Positions 12,063 through 23,449 of a stretch of 64,000 nt of DNA are shown piece after piece. The notes beneath the pieces are model-generated. The model saw only the letters and a program-made list of their open reading frames with translations, was not told the origin of the DNA and searched no databases. Position 1 is the first letter of the stretch; each line of letters starts with the position of its first letter. Location of the stretch: the NCBI GenBank assembly GCA_947561585.1, contig CANNZV010000334.1, positions 124,001-188,000 of the forward strand, written 5' to 3'. The position numbers were made by a program, and so were the translations under genes. This DNA is from Caprella mutica (taxonomy: Eukaryota > Arthropoda > Malacostraca > Amphipoda > Caprellidae).

Positions 12063-13800
12063 CTACTTCTTCCTCTGAACTTTGCATGTAATTCTCATTC
12101 TTAACTCAATGTTAGTGTGTACTTAAAAAATGTGTGGGTTAAAGCAAATAAAAATATTATAAAAATAGATCATGCAAAATAGAACAAAATCTGTTAAATC
12201 AATAAAATTATAAAATTAATTTTATGTCACATCAATAATATTATAAAGCTGAAAGAAATGCACAAAATACATCGTATTATAATAATTGCTGCAATAAAAA
12301 TTAATTAAGTTCTTCTAACTAACCTTTTTCTTTTTACTGTTGCTAATGTAATACACATAAACACTGACTCAGCGAGACTGATTATTCACCACTGAACTAA
12401 GTTCTCAGAGAACCTGATGCGACTATTTCACAAATGAAACTGATAAATACAAGGATATGACAACGCTTTTTAATAGTTAATCTGCTTATACTCAACTTTT
12501 GGTTCCACGAACAGCGGGTCTCCCTTCTTCAAATGTTTTCGGCAACTTTTGCAATGATCTTTACTGTGTCACCTCGTGTACACTGAATGAAGCAGGTTGA
12601 ATAAATACTATTCAGATGTAGTGTTTAAACAAATTAGACTCTCAGTTTCCGGTTGAATTACGGCTTTTTTGCATGTTGTATATTGATTAAATGAATGTTG
12701 TCCACATTCACCAACATGCAATGCTTTACCCGTACAATATCTCTTCCTCCCTTCGTGTTTTTCACCGTAGATTTACCGAACTGGTTAATCTCACTGATTG
12801 TCTCTGCTCTCACTCAAATTAGGCGGCCATCTGTACTCTCCTTATCCTTCCGATAATTTTCGAGATGCCTTATGCTTGATCTTGGGTTGAAAAATCTTTA
12901 TATTTTATCACAAAAACTGAACACCGTAATTGGATCGTACCGTCATATAGCTATGGTCGCAAAACCCGGTCTTGCTGTAATCAAATACTCTCCAATCAGA
13001 TGGTTAACTTAGTTTTTGGTAAACTACAAAGTTCTCAATCTTTCACTTTAGTAATTGAATTTCCGTTCGTTAAATTCGAATTACTTAATCACACACCATA
13101 CTGCCACCAATGTGATGGACTACCTCTGGGTTATCTCATCAACTGTGAAACCTTATAAAGGTTCACTTTATGGGTTACGTGTGATCAGAATCCTACTCTT
13201 TTATCTTATATTTCAGATTCCTTTTTACTCAGTTTATCTCTCTCTACTAAATATTCATTGCCATGCCCTAGAACCAACTTGCTTATATGGTTCCGACCTC
13301 AGGCCTCTGGTCAATGCTTAACTGTATTTAGGATGAATAACAAGTTTAACTATAACTTTTTAAAGAGAATGTATTTCTGTATCAAGCATCAGTCACAAGT
13401 AATTGTCTCACAAGCTAAGACTTGAGATTAGATGTTTATCTCATGCGAGCCAAATGGTAACTGATTTTGAATGTTCATTACACATAATCATATAGGTTTG
13501 CGAGAGCAGTTATGCATACACAAATAATGTGTTTGCATCACTACATTAATGTGCAGGCAGAAGATGATTTTAATACATCTTCATTTCATACTATTTACTT
13601 TACTTTTAACACTATTACAAATAAAAACTAAACAAATGAATATTTTCGAAAAATTATTTAGAAAAAAATGATTTTTCGAAAATTCAATCGAAATGTGCCT
13701 GCAGAAGATGATGCCCGATCAAATTGAATTTTTTTATATCGTGTCTTTTCATGTAGTGACACAATTTTATAACTATTACCATATCAAATTCAAAATTGTG
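12063..13800. other. LINE 3' UTR then gene-less sequence
   Basis: The first 200-250 bp are the A/T-rich LINE tail with repeated ATAAAATTATAAAAT-like tracts. The remainder shows no supported gene; an 88-codon ORF at 13055-13321 has no recognisable motif and AT-driven composition. Confidence 0.5.
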
Positions 13801-13819
13801 TTACGACGTTCCACCCTAC

Positions 13820-15646
13820 TGTCCAACCTCAACGTACAAAATAAAGAGGCATCTAAATGAAGTTCACACGAATCTTTCTGATGAGGAGAGGGAATTTGCT
13901 CTTAAAGCTGCTCATACCTAATAAGTGCAGTAAGTTTTACATTTTTTATTTGAATCTTCGATTATCAATATTAACATCGTGTCTAGATTTTATCAGTTGT
14001 GTAATGATTCTTTTTATTCTCAGGAAGAACAACGGATACAGAAGAGGCCTCTCCTTATATTAAAATTTAACCACCTAATCCAATTGGTCTAGTCTCTAGG
14101 AAAAGAAATCTTAAGGAGTGCCTCTTGGGCAGCAAGCTGTATGTCAATCTCTCCGATCATATATTCAAGAGTCACAAAATACAGCGCTCGGATCCAGCTT
14201 TCCACTATTATGTGACAACTCCCGCAGTAGTACCTGATTGCTACACCAAGATTGAAGCTGGAAAAAGAGTGAAGCTTGAAGGTCAAGAGATGGAAAGAGC
14301 AATGGAAGAGTTTGAGGAAACTATTGCTCTTCAAGAGAATAGTTTGGATATAATGAAACGTCTGAAGTTTTCAATTTTAGATTTGGGTTAACAGATAAGA
14401 AACTCCGATGTGCAACCAAATTATTTCGCCTTCAGATATCCAAATCGAAGAATGTATTCAACAAATATTAATACGTGGCGTAAATCTTTTCTAATGTACT
14501 TGGAAAATAGGAGCACTCTTAACACGTTTCTTGCTATACGACCCACCGTTGAGTCATAGTCTACCTGCCTGCTCTGCAATGCGACCCACCGGTGGGTCGT
14601 ATTGGTAATTTTCAGATATTTTTTCAAAACGCTATAGACAGTGGATTTTTCACAAAATGAAACAAATATTCATTGAAACTATTCCTTTATTCAACATTTT
14701 ATTAATAATCAACAAAACTTAATGAAAATAATCACAAAAAATCACAGTTTGAACTTAACAAATACTGACCATTGAAACGCATCTTTGAACACTAAAAAAA
14801 CTGGCTTACAATTATATGGCGTAGTGTTTGGATTCAAAACAGGAAAGACAAAGGAATGGACTACCGTCACAAGAACTGCAGAAGGTAGAAACCTTTTTGG
14901 CCTTCTTAGAAGCCTCTCGGGATTCCTCGTTCACTGAAATCATTTCATAGCATCCAATACAACGTTTTCTAGATTTTCGTTTTGGACCTTCTGCTTCTGC
15001 CAAATAGTGGGAACTTCTTGATGGGCGCAAGGATGCTGCATCAGTACCTGAAGACCGTCTTCCAGGTCTCAACACTTCCTCAGGAGAATTAGTCAAAAGA
15101 GATAAGACGATGGATTTCCTGAATTCCAGGATTGACACAAATCACAATACCTAGAAACTTTCTCATTTCTGCTTTATCAGTTGGGCGCCAAACATTCAAT
15201 CTCGACTTTCGTGTGATAGTGGTTGAGGCAATGACTTGTTCGGCAAATCTGTTGGTTTCTTCCACAATTTGCATTGAAGCAAGTCGAACCTGAAATTAAA
15301 TCAGAAATTTTCATTTTAAACAAAGGAAGAGGGAAGGATATCATTAGGAGAAAAGGCCAAGAAAAAAATTATTATCTGAAGAGGATTTGAATGAATTACT
15401 GGGTCTCTCAATCTACTGAGATTGGTAGAGATGAACGACAGAAAGCATCTATCTTACTCGAGAAAACAAGTTTTCAAAGTAAGAGACGCATTGATTGCTG
15501 TGGCCACAGTGAGACTTGGCAGAAGGTCTCTTGAAATGACAAAGATGGCAACAACTGAAGTAGAAAACGCTCAAAAAACTACTATTGACAATAGGGTTCA
15601 TCATCTTATAAAAGTGCTTGATGATTTTGATAAAACACAAAATTAA
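13820..15646 (+). pseudogene. Remnants resembling a tyrosine-recombinase gene, interrupted by piggyBac
   Basis: Scattered coding-like blocks on the plus strand: a KRHLNEVH segment (about 13840) like the second half of a C2H2 finger; a 14125-14391 ORF with a charged helix and the tail MKRLKFSILDLG; and a 15422-15646 ORF with RDALIAVATVRLGRRSLEMTKM, which resembles the catalytic-arginine region of Crypton-like recombinases (compare KRAGIF at 35875 in this window). The deleted piggyBac lies between the second and third block. Similarity is by eye, the blocks are not joined by clear introns, and stops lie between them. Confidence 0.3.
14519..15292 (-). mobile_element. Internally deleted piggyBac-like element
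   Basis: On the minus strand the N-terminal transposase block (15274-15135: ETNRFAEQV, EMRKFLGI) runs directly into the C-terminal tail (15138-14812: EFRKSIVLSLL, then a cysteine-rich zinc domain CIGC..CSSC..CLSCF..H). The roughly 300-residue catalytic core is missing. The sequence reads upstream to an apparent splice acceptor at about 15292. One end is recognisable: TTAA at 14519-14522 followed by CACG and then the palindrome GACCCACCGGTGGGTC (about 14582-14598), a common subterminal feature of piggyBac-like elements. The other end was not located. Confidence 0.7.
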
Positions 15647-15649
15647 TTA

Positions 15650-17074
15650 ATTTATTTATTAATAGAAAATACACTTTATTAACAGAATTTGATTCCCGTA
15701 ATTATGTGCCCATATTGTTCGTTCGATTTTAAGACTGTGCCTTGGTATTTTCGTATATAATTAGGAGATGCTACAAAGTACGAACATTATTGCAATACCA
15801 AGGGTTACCAAGTGTCGCAAGGTACTCTAAGCAGCTTCGATTTGTTCAGTTATTTAAACTCTGTAGTTTTCTATATCGTGAATTTATTATTTTATTTTTC
15901 AGCTATACATAAAATGGCGATTTATTAACTACTCGTTCAAATTTACGCTTTTACAGATCAATAATAAACTTTATTATTATTTTTTAAAATTAATTTATTA
16001 ATTAACCTCATAATTAATAAACCTACTATAAATTTTTATTACACTAAATATTGACCTCTTATTTAGTGTCCTTTATCTAATATGTATATTTAATATTTGT
16101 ACCTCAAAAATCTTACAATGGTTTAGCTATTATTATGAAAATACGTAAGTACGTTAGAGTGCAGAAATCTTTAAATCAAGACTTTTCGCGTAGTCAGGTT
16201 TCAGAATGATTTATATATTTATATTTTCCCTAAAATTCTCCAACAAAAACTAATAATCGAGGAGTAACAAATTCAAAACTGGTTCGGTTCAAAAAGTTGG
16301 TGGTGATCCATTTTCAGTCAACTAGGAACCTACTCCCATGTGACCATAATATTGAAGAAGAAAAAAATTTAAAAAAAGGTCTGTTATTTGAGACGGCAGA
16401 CTTCGGTATATAATTTCGTGGCAACGGATTTATTTGTCAAAACTATTTATTTTCGAAAATTAAATGTAGAATCGCAACATTAAATTACTTACAGAGTCTA
16501 ATTTTAAATAAATCTTGGGGGGGGGGGGGTCCGGCTGGGAATAGTCCGTTTCCCGTGATTCTTAGTTTCTGTTCTTAAATAACTTGTAGCCATGAAAATT
16601 CACTTCACTAATATAGTATCCTATAGTGCCAACAATATAATGTGTCGTTCTCTGAAACACTTAAGTCTTTTGAAATACTTGGCATTTTAAATTTGGAACA
16701 TTACTATTAAAATGCATAATAATTCATAATATACAATAGTACCAGGTTTGGCAATGTTAACATTAGCCAATTCATTCTGCCATGGAAGGGTCATCGTGTA
16801 CGAAATAATTCATATATTCTTTACGCACTCGCTTGGCTTCATGCGTTGGCTGACGCTGTTTGCTTCTATCGGGATGAGATGGTCTCTTCTAGAGCGCTGT
16901 GTGGTCAGAGTTGCATCGAAAGGTGCTCACTGGGATAAGTGCGACACAGAAAATTGTGGAGAGCAGTAGCGCACAGAACTATCGTCTCAACTTTTTCCGG
17001 TGCTAATCTGACACATGAAGAGTAACTTTGATTAGTGATCTACGCAAAATTCTCCATCGCTAACTAGTAACAGT
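15650..17074. other. Gene-less stretch with a poly-G run
   Basis: AT-rich sequence without a supported gene. A run of 13 or so G residues lies near 16517-16530. The ORF at 16748-16969 shows no recognisable family. Confidence 0.45.
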
Positions 17075-17160
17075 GTAAAGTGATCTACAGCTGCAGATCA
17101 CTTTACAAAAGTTCCAAATGATTCGACTGTAAAAGTGCTCTACACGCGTAGATCACTTTT
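17075..17160. repeat. Two related hairpins with the core AGTGATCTAC
   Basis: 17075-17106 is a near-perfect 32-bp palindrome with 12-bp arms (GTAAAGTGATCT) around CAGCTG. 17131-17160 is a second hairpin with 13-bp arms (AAAAGTGCTCTAC, one mismatch) around ACGC. A half-site AGTGATCTACG also occurs at about 17034-17044. Confidence 0.8.
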
Positions 17161-17522
17161 CATTACTCTCACTTCGCATTCAAACATAGTAATCATTATT
17201 AGGTATCAATGTTACTCTCTCACAGACTGCAACTGATCTACCTACGCTAAGAATAATTTTACAATTTGTAACGAGCCTTCTGATTGGCTAGAGCTGCTAG
17301 ACATTAAGTACAGTGAGTTCTAACATTACTGGTATATTATTACAGTGCAGGTCATTGAGAGTTTTATTATTAATGTACTGCAATAATTAATATTTATAAT
17401 GTAAAGTTAATGTAATATATTTGTTGTAACAATGAGTAATTATTATTAAAACAATTCATTATGATATTTTTTTTATATATATTAAAAAACAATTATTTAT
17501 ATTAAATTGAAGTTTAGATAAT

Positions 17523-19699
17523 ATGAACGGTGCAAATAATGTTGCAGATAATTTGTATAGTAAAGGTGAGTAGGAAAATAACTATCAATATTTAAAATAT
17601 CGATGTAGGTAAATTATATTAAACACAAAATGTGACAGTAAAAGTATACATATATAATAATGTTAGTACATTGAAAATAAGCCGTGTGCAATGACACTCA
17701 CTATAAGTAATTAAAACTATATTTTATTATACACCTAACGATAAATAATTGTGTACTTTTTTCCGAACACTAGGTTTTAATATTTTGTTGAAACTTTTGA
17801 AAAGTCGTCAAAAAAGTGTGACAATTGTAACACAATCATATAATAATTATAATTTAGTCCAATAATGTAATATTATTTTAAGTATCAAATAGTAATTATT
17901 GGTCGTTATCAATTTTTTCGATTAATAATGGTTGGTATATCAGTTGTCAATGTATGTGTTTCTTTTTAATTCCCGCGTTAATAATTTTGGTTTATCTTCC
18001 TTGTTGGTAGCTAACGGTTACGGGGGGGGGGGGGGGACTAACAGGGGGGTGTAGGTCATAAGCCCCCCCGGTCAAGAGCCCCCCCGGTCATGAGCCCCCC
18101 TAGGTCATCCCCCGGTCATGAGCCCCCCCGGTCACGAGCCCCCCTGTTTTTAAATCCTTATTTACCTATATTATTTAATCCTTATTGACACAACAATCAT
18201 GAAGTGTGCAGTACAACAATCTAGCGGATACAACAAACTACATTAGCAACTCTCAGTTATTTCTATCTAAGTAGTTCTTCATTTGTTTAACAAAGTAAAT
18301 AAGGATTAAAAAACAGGGAGGGGGGGCTCGTGACCGGGGGGGCTTATGACCTAGAAGGGCTCATGACCGGGGGGGCTCGTGACCGGGAGGGCTCATGACC
18401 GGGGGGGCTCTTAACCGGGGGGGCTCTTGACCGTACCCCCTAACAGGGGGAGGGGGTAGATACAGTGGAGAGGTATCTTTTATGTATTTACTACTGTTTC
18501 ACAAATAGAATAAGAAGTAAATGATTACACTGAGAAATATGAAGCCTCTATTTAACTGTTTGCTTATATTTCTTTGTATACTAATATTTAATAATGTACG
18601 ACAGTATATAAAATATTAATGAAAGATCATTTTAATTTTGGCGCTAAGATCAAGGGGGTTGAGCATGCATTGTTGTGTGTGTGTGTGTGTGTACCTAGAT
18701 GTCTTTGTAGATGTATTGTTATATGCTTCATAGTCAGTTAGGCATGTAGTAACTTGTATTTCTTTCTTGTATCAATCTATCACGTTTTCGATCAAGTTTG
18801 AAAAATTATTATCATTTAATCTTCAAGTTGCTGTAGTACTTTATTTCTATAAAGATCTAGAAAAAGTGACACCGTAAGATAAATTAATAACTCGAAAATT
18901 ACCCTAGGTACATATATTTAGCCAGAGGCTAAAGAAAATATTATTCAGCTCGGTACCTAATTAGGTACTCGCACCTATAGAAGCAGGCAATAACTATATC
19001 GAATACACTATATAAATAACTATAAGTATATTTAAAAAACTTCAACTCACCATTTATAACTTTAAATAGGCCGCAGGGTGCAGTTTTGAAGAATTTCCTT
19101 AATTAATTAGGGGAATTAAAATACTAATACCTCCTCCACCGAAAAGCACTAACATACTACCTGAATTTTAAAATTTCACTATGTATAACCTAAAATACAA
19201 ACCAGGCTCATACCGGAAACAAATATATGTTCACTTATTCAGTTTAGGATTTATCTATTCGTAATTTATATTTGTCACAATTAGCTAACAGTAGCTAATT
19301 GAAAAAATAGACAAGCTTCATAGAAACTAGCATCTGGCAACCACGCTATAAAATCACTCAGTGCCACTCACCCTTCGTTATCATTTTACACATCATATAG
19401 CTTATTTACCTATACTTTATATTAAAATTGTGTTATTTAAAAAATATAAATTCTAAACCTTGAAACTAAAACTTTAACTCTTTATCGTTCCTGTGATCAT
19501 CTTCGTTTAGTCACTTAAACTTAGTATTTAAAAAATTTTTGCTGAACGATTAATAATTTAATATAAATTTGAAGACATTTTATAAATTGCAATTGATTGA
19601 GTCCTTCCTATTTCAGGAAATGGTCTTTCCAATTTGTTAATAAAGCTTCCGCCATATAATGTTGATAGGCTATACAGTAATCATGTTGGGCCAATATGA
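17523..19699 (+). CDS. Candidate two-exon small gene (weak)
   Basis: Exon 1 (17523-17565) reads MNGANNVADNLYSK and ends at a strong donor GTGAGT in phase 1. An acceptor TTTCAG at 19611-19616 opens exon 2 (19617-19699) in the matching phase, reading GNGLSNLLIKLPPYNVDRL to a TGA, for 42 codons in all. The 2-kb intron would contain the G/C-tract element at 18046-18439. Support is only splice signals and phase; chance is a real alternative. Confidence 0.15.
18022..18036. repeat. Homopolymer G run
   Basis: A run of about 15 G residues directly precedes the target site of the G/C-tract element. Length may be affected by sequencing error. Confidence 0.85.
18046..18439. mobile_element. MITE built from G/C-tract repeats (394 bp)
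   Basis: The element is flanked by the exact 8-bp repeat CTAACAGG (18038-18045 and 18440-18447). Its ends are related inverted repeats (left GGGGTGTAGGTCATAAGCCC, right complement GGGGTACGGTCAAGAGCCC). Each arm, about 110-140 bp, is an iterated array of a 16-17 bp unit close to GGTCATGAGCCCCCCC, and the arms are inverted copies around an AT-rich loop of about 150 bp. No ORF. The 8-bp duplication fits hAT-like or P-like elements; the superfamily is not settled. Confidence 0.8.
18448..19616. other. Gene-less AT-rich stretch
   Basis: Contains a short GT microsatellite (about 18675-18691). No other supported feature. Confidence 0.5.
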
Positions 19700-19888
19700 C
19701 AATTCAATGGGATGAATTTGCAACATTGAACCAATCTTCTCTCAAGGTAACATTCCATGAGAATGGAAAACCACATTATCCCCATGTAATTTCTAGGCTA
19801 CTTTTCAGTCGGCCATCTCTTGCTCATCTACCCATCTAGTGCCCATGTTGGCACAATATATGTGTCATGGTTGCTTGGGAGGTACCTA

Positions 19889-19912
19889 GTCCCGGTTACT
19901 AGTAACCGGGAC
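19889..19912. repeat. Perfect 24-bp palindrome
   Basis: GTCCCGGTTACT followed immediately by its reverse complement, with no spacer, in AT-rich surroundings. Confidence 0.9.
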
Positions 19913-20663
19913 AATTACATACAATACAATTACATTGTATATTGTACGAGTAGGTATATATATCAATAATGTAGTCTTTAAAATTCCATGACCTAAAATA
20001 TTTTATATACTTCAATATGTTTACATAGTCATATTCATATAGTAATTTTACAATCAGTACCTATCTCATTGTTAATAAAATCTAACTATTTTATTTTTTA
20101 ATTAAAATGTGACCATAGATTCGTCATCTTAATAATTTTCAAGAATGACGTCCTAATCTGGTGATGAAAGTTAAAAGGAGAGTCGCACACACATACACAC
20201 ATGCATGCTCATTGGTCAACCTCAGACTCAAAGGAACTAGAAGACCAAAATTAATATTATTCTTTTTCACCAATATTTTATAAACTGTCACTGTCGTTTA
20301 TAAATATCAGTCTACGAAGAAATATAAGCACAGAGTTAAATGGTAATTCATTTTTCTCAGTGCAATCATTTACTCCACTCTTTTTTTATTTGTGAAATAT
20401 AGTATGAGTATACATACATGCAACATCACCTCTCTCTCACCCCCCCTTCCCCCCCCCCCCCTCACGACACACACCCCAGTAAGCCACCTACCTACTAGAA
20501 AAATACACAAAATTAACAACTCTTGGACTGTAAAGAAAAACTTACATAGCCAGTCTATACCAATGTAAATCAATCGAAAAATTGATATTATTGATAGTTA
20601 AATGTATGATGGAATATATTTTTATTTACCTAGCTAGTGTCATTGACTTATTATTTTAATTTA

Positions 20664-21985
20664 GACATTAGCGTGAGCGTGCACGCCATTTTTTAAAAAA
20701 TTTCTGCGTTTTTGACAGTTGCGTGAGCGTGTACGCCAATTCTTTTTTTCCGCATTTTAAACAGTTGCGTGAGCGTGCACGCCAATTATTTTGATTTAGA
20801 CATTTGCGTAAGCGTGCACACCATTTTTTAATTTTTTTCTGCGTTTTTGACAGTTGCGTGAGCGTGCACGCCAATTTTTTTTCCGCATTTTAGACAGTTG
20901 CGTGAGCGTGCACGCCAATTATTCTAATTTAGACATTTGCGTGAGCGTGCACGCCATTTTTTAAAAAATTTCTGCGTTTTTGACAGTTGCGTGAGGGTGC
21001 ACGCCAATTTTTTTTCCGCATTTTAGACAGTTGCGTGAGCGTGCACGCCAATTATTTTAATTTAGACATTTGCGTAAGCGTGCACACCATTTTTTAATTT
21101 TTTTTCTGCGTTTTTGACAGTTGCGTGAGCGTGCACGCCAATTATTTTTTTTCCGCATTTTAGACAGTTGCGTGAGCGTGCACGCCAATTATTTTAATTT
21201 AGACATTTGCGTGAGCGTGCACGCCATTTTTTAAAAAATTTCTGCGTTTTTGACAGTTGCGTGAGCGTGCACGCCAATTTTTTTTTTCCGCATTTTAGAC
21301 AGTTGCGTGAGCGTGCACGCCAATTATTTTAATTTAGACATTTGCGTGAGCGTGCACGCCATTTTTTAAAATTTTTCTGCGTTTTTGACAGTTGCGTGAG
21401 CGTGCACGCCAATTTTTTTTTCCGCATTTTAGACAGTTGCGTGAGCGTGCACGCCAATTATTCTAATTTAGACATTTGCGTGAGCGTGCACGCCATTTTT
21501 TAAAAAATTTCTGCGTTTTTGACAGTTGCGTGAGCGTGCACGCCAATTCTTTTTTTCCGCATTTTAGACAGTTGCGTGAGCATGCACGCCAATTATTTTA
21601 ATTTAGACATTTGCGTGAGCGTGCATGGCATTTTTTAAAAAATTTCTACGTTTTTGACAGTTCCGTGAGCGTGCACGCCAATTATTTTTTTTCCGCATTT
21701 TAGACAGTTGGGTGAGCGTGCACGCCAATTATTTTAATTTAGACATTTGCGTGAGCGTGCACGCCATTTTTTTTAATTTTTCCGCGTTTTAGACAGTTGC
21801 GTGACCGAGCACGCCAATTTTTTTCCGCATTTTAGACAGTTGCGTGAGCGTGCACGCCAAGAAATTCCATAAAATTCCACATTTCCATATTTTAGTCAAC
21901 TTAGTTGCGTGGGCGTGCACGCAAATTCCTTTTTTCCGGCTTTTAGACAGTGGCGTGAGCGTGCACGCTCCCGCCGATTATTAAT
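20664..21985. repeat. Satellite array with palindromic GCGTG monomers and higher-order repeat
   Basis: About 29 monomers, each with a conserved core close to TTGCGTGAGCGTGCACGCCA and an AT-rich spacer. Three spacer types alternate (TTTTTTAAAAAATTTCTGCG, TTTTTTTTCCGCATTTTAGA, TTATTTTAATTTAGAC), giving a higher-order unit of about 134 bp repeated about nine times (type-A cores near 20670, 20806, 20937, 21069, 21206, 21341, 21474, 21608, 21746). The core contains the 10-bp palindrome GCGTGCACGC. Monomers at both edges are more divergent. Short ORFs inside are by-products of the repeat. Confidence 0.95.
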
Positions 21986-23068
21986 TCTTTTCCGTCTTTA
22001 AGATACTGCCCTAATAGAGTTGCTATTCTAAATAAATAACAAGATCTATAATCACATATAATTATAGAAAATAATTGAGATAATATATTAATGAAGTTTA
22101 TTTAATCAATCCTACAAAAATTTTATATATTTTGGTGAAGAGAAATTTATTAGATTTTAAAAGCTCTGTGGTAAATTTAAAAAAAGTGTTTGAGACAAAT
22201 AATTATTATATAAAGGGTTAATATTTTTTTTACCTAATCGATCAAAAATTATCCATATGAAAATGTTAAAACAATTGAATGACTATATTTTAATTAAAAA
22301 CAAGCTAAATTTATTATTTAGTTGAAAAAGTCCGTGATGGTGATTAAAACAATCGTTTAAGTATTTCTATTCAATTTTTTTAAACTGCATAGCTTCTAGT
22401 GAACGTTAACAAATTATAAAATGAAAGTGTTAATATTATTAACTTTATGATAATTCAAATGATAATGTAAAAACTATTGAATGCCTATATTGGAAAAAAG
22501 AGCAATATACTAATTAATTATTTATTTGATACAATTTAATTTCCATTTATTTATATACCATTACCAATATTTGTTCTCTAACTCCAATTGAAGCACATGT
22601 GCACAACTGTGCAGTCAATCCGTACGCACACGTTTCTCAAAAACATGTTTTGTATTGCCTCTCTGATAAAATTAGCGATGGGGCGGTATGAAAAAAACTA
22701 AGCAATATTGTTCAATTTAATATATTTTTCGGACATTCCTTCACCTATCGACAGGACAGACATGTAATATGAGTGACATTGTGAAAAAGATATTGCATCA
22801 AATGTGAAGAGGCGATGCATCTTGTTTTCTGATTCCATAACATCAGCTCAATAACCATCAGGAGATTGATTCTCTGTTAAAAATAAAACTGCATCGTAAA
22901 TACACTGCAGAATGTTCTTTCGAACGGTTTGGTCTGTAGTCAAAAATGTACTCTGGTACATTTAGAAATTGTTCTAAGAGATTTATTTCTCAGATTTATT
23001 TTAGATGTTAACGCAATCAAGAAAATAAAGATTTAAGAGTGAATAATAGTAGTTATATGGGTGAATCC

Positions 23069-23449
23069 CTAGTTCACGTCCCTATTTCATTTGTGGACGT
23101 GAAATAGGAATCGATACAAATATTCTTTTTCTAGTTCACGTCTCTAAATGAAATAGGGATGTGAACTAGGAAGGAGGTTTTTTTTAAATTAATTTTCTTG
23201 AATTAATAATTATCTTTTATTTGATTATAACATATTGTTAAAAATTATTAGTTGACAGAAAATATAGTATCTTGACTACATCACAAATAATACTAAAAAT
23301 TTATATTTGAAATTGTATTGAAGTTCAGAAAATTACTGAAGATTTTATTATTCGTTAAAATATAAATCAAATAGAAAAATAAAATTAAAATAGGACGTTT
23401 ATTCATTTTCTAGTTCACGCCTCTGAATGTAAAAGGGACGTGAACTAGG
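23069..23449. repeat. CTAGTTCACGTCCC inverted-repeat cluster
   Basis: Related arms occur at about 23069-23109, 23131-23170 and 23410-23449, each pairing CTAGTTCACG with CGTGAACTAG-like complements. The latter two form hairpins of about 40 bp. The same cluster is present in copy 2 (about 45449-45829). Confidence 0.75.

Larger units (their letters stand above)
7900..12300 (+). mobile_element. CR1-like non-LTR retrotransposon (LINE), inactivated
   Basis: A near full-length LINE: a probable 5' UTR (about 7900-8029), ORF1 (8030-8740), an inter-ORF region with a 24-bp tandem repeat, ORF2 with apurinic endonuclease and reverse transcriptase (9247-12062), and an AT-rich 3' UTR. Endonuclease and RT motifs resemble the CR1/L2 group (NVRSL, SETWL, VPQG, FADD). 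Both ORFs are broken by frameshifts. The exact ends and target duplication were not found, so the outer coordinates are approximate. Confidence 0.75.

Noticed and set aside
13055..13321. 88-codon ORF
   Set aside because: Low-complexity hydrophobic composition in AT-rich DNA, with no motif or conserved neighbour.
16517..16530. Poly-G tract as a G-quadruplex
   Set aside because: A single homopolymer run; its length may be a sequencing or assembly artefact.
20370..20874. Minus-strand ORFs at the edge of and inside the satellite
   Set aside because: They arise from repeat periodicity and a poly-C tract; no domain and no start context.
20664..21985. CRISPR array
   Set aside because: Spacers are themselves repeated and low in complexity, there are no cas genes, and the DNA is eukaryotic.
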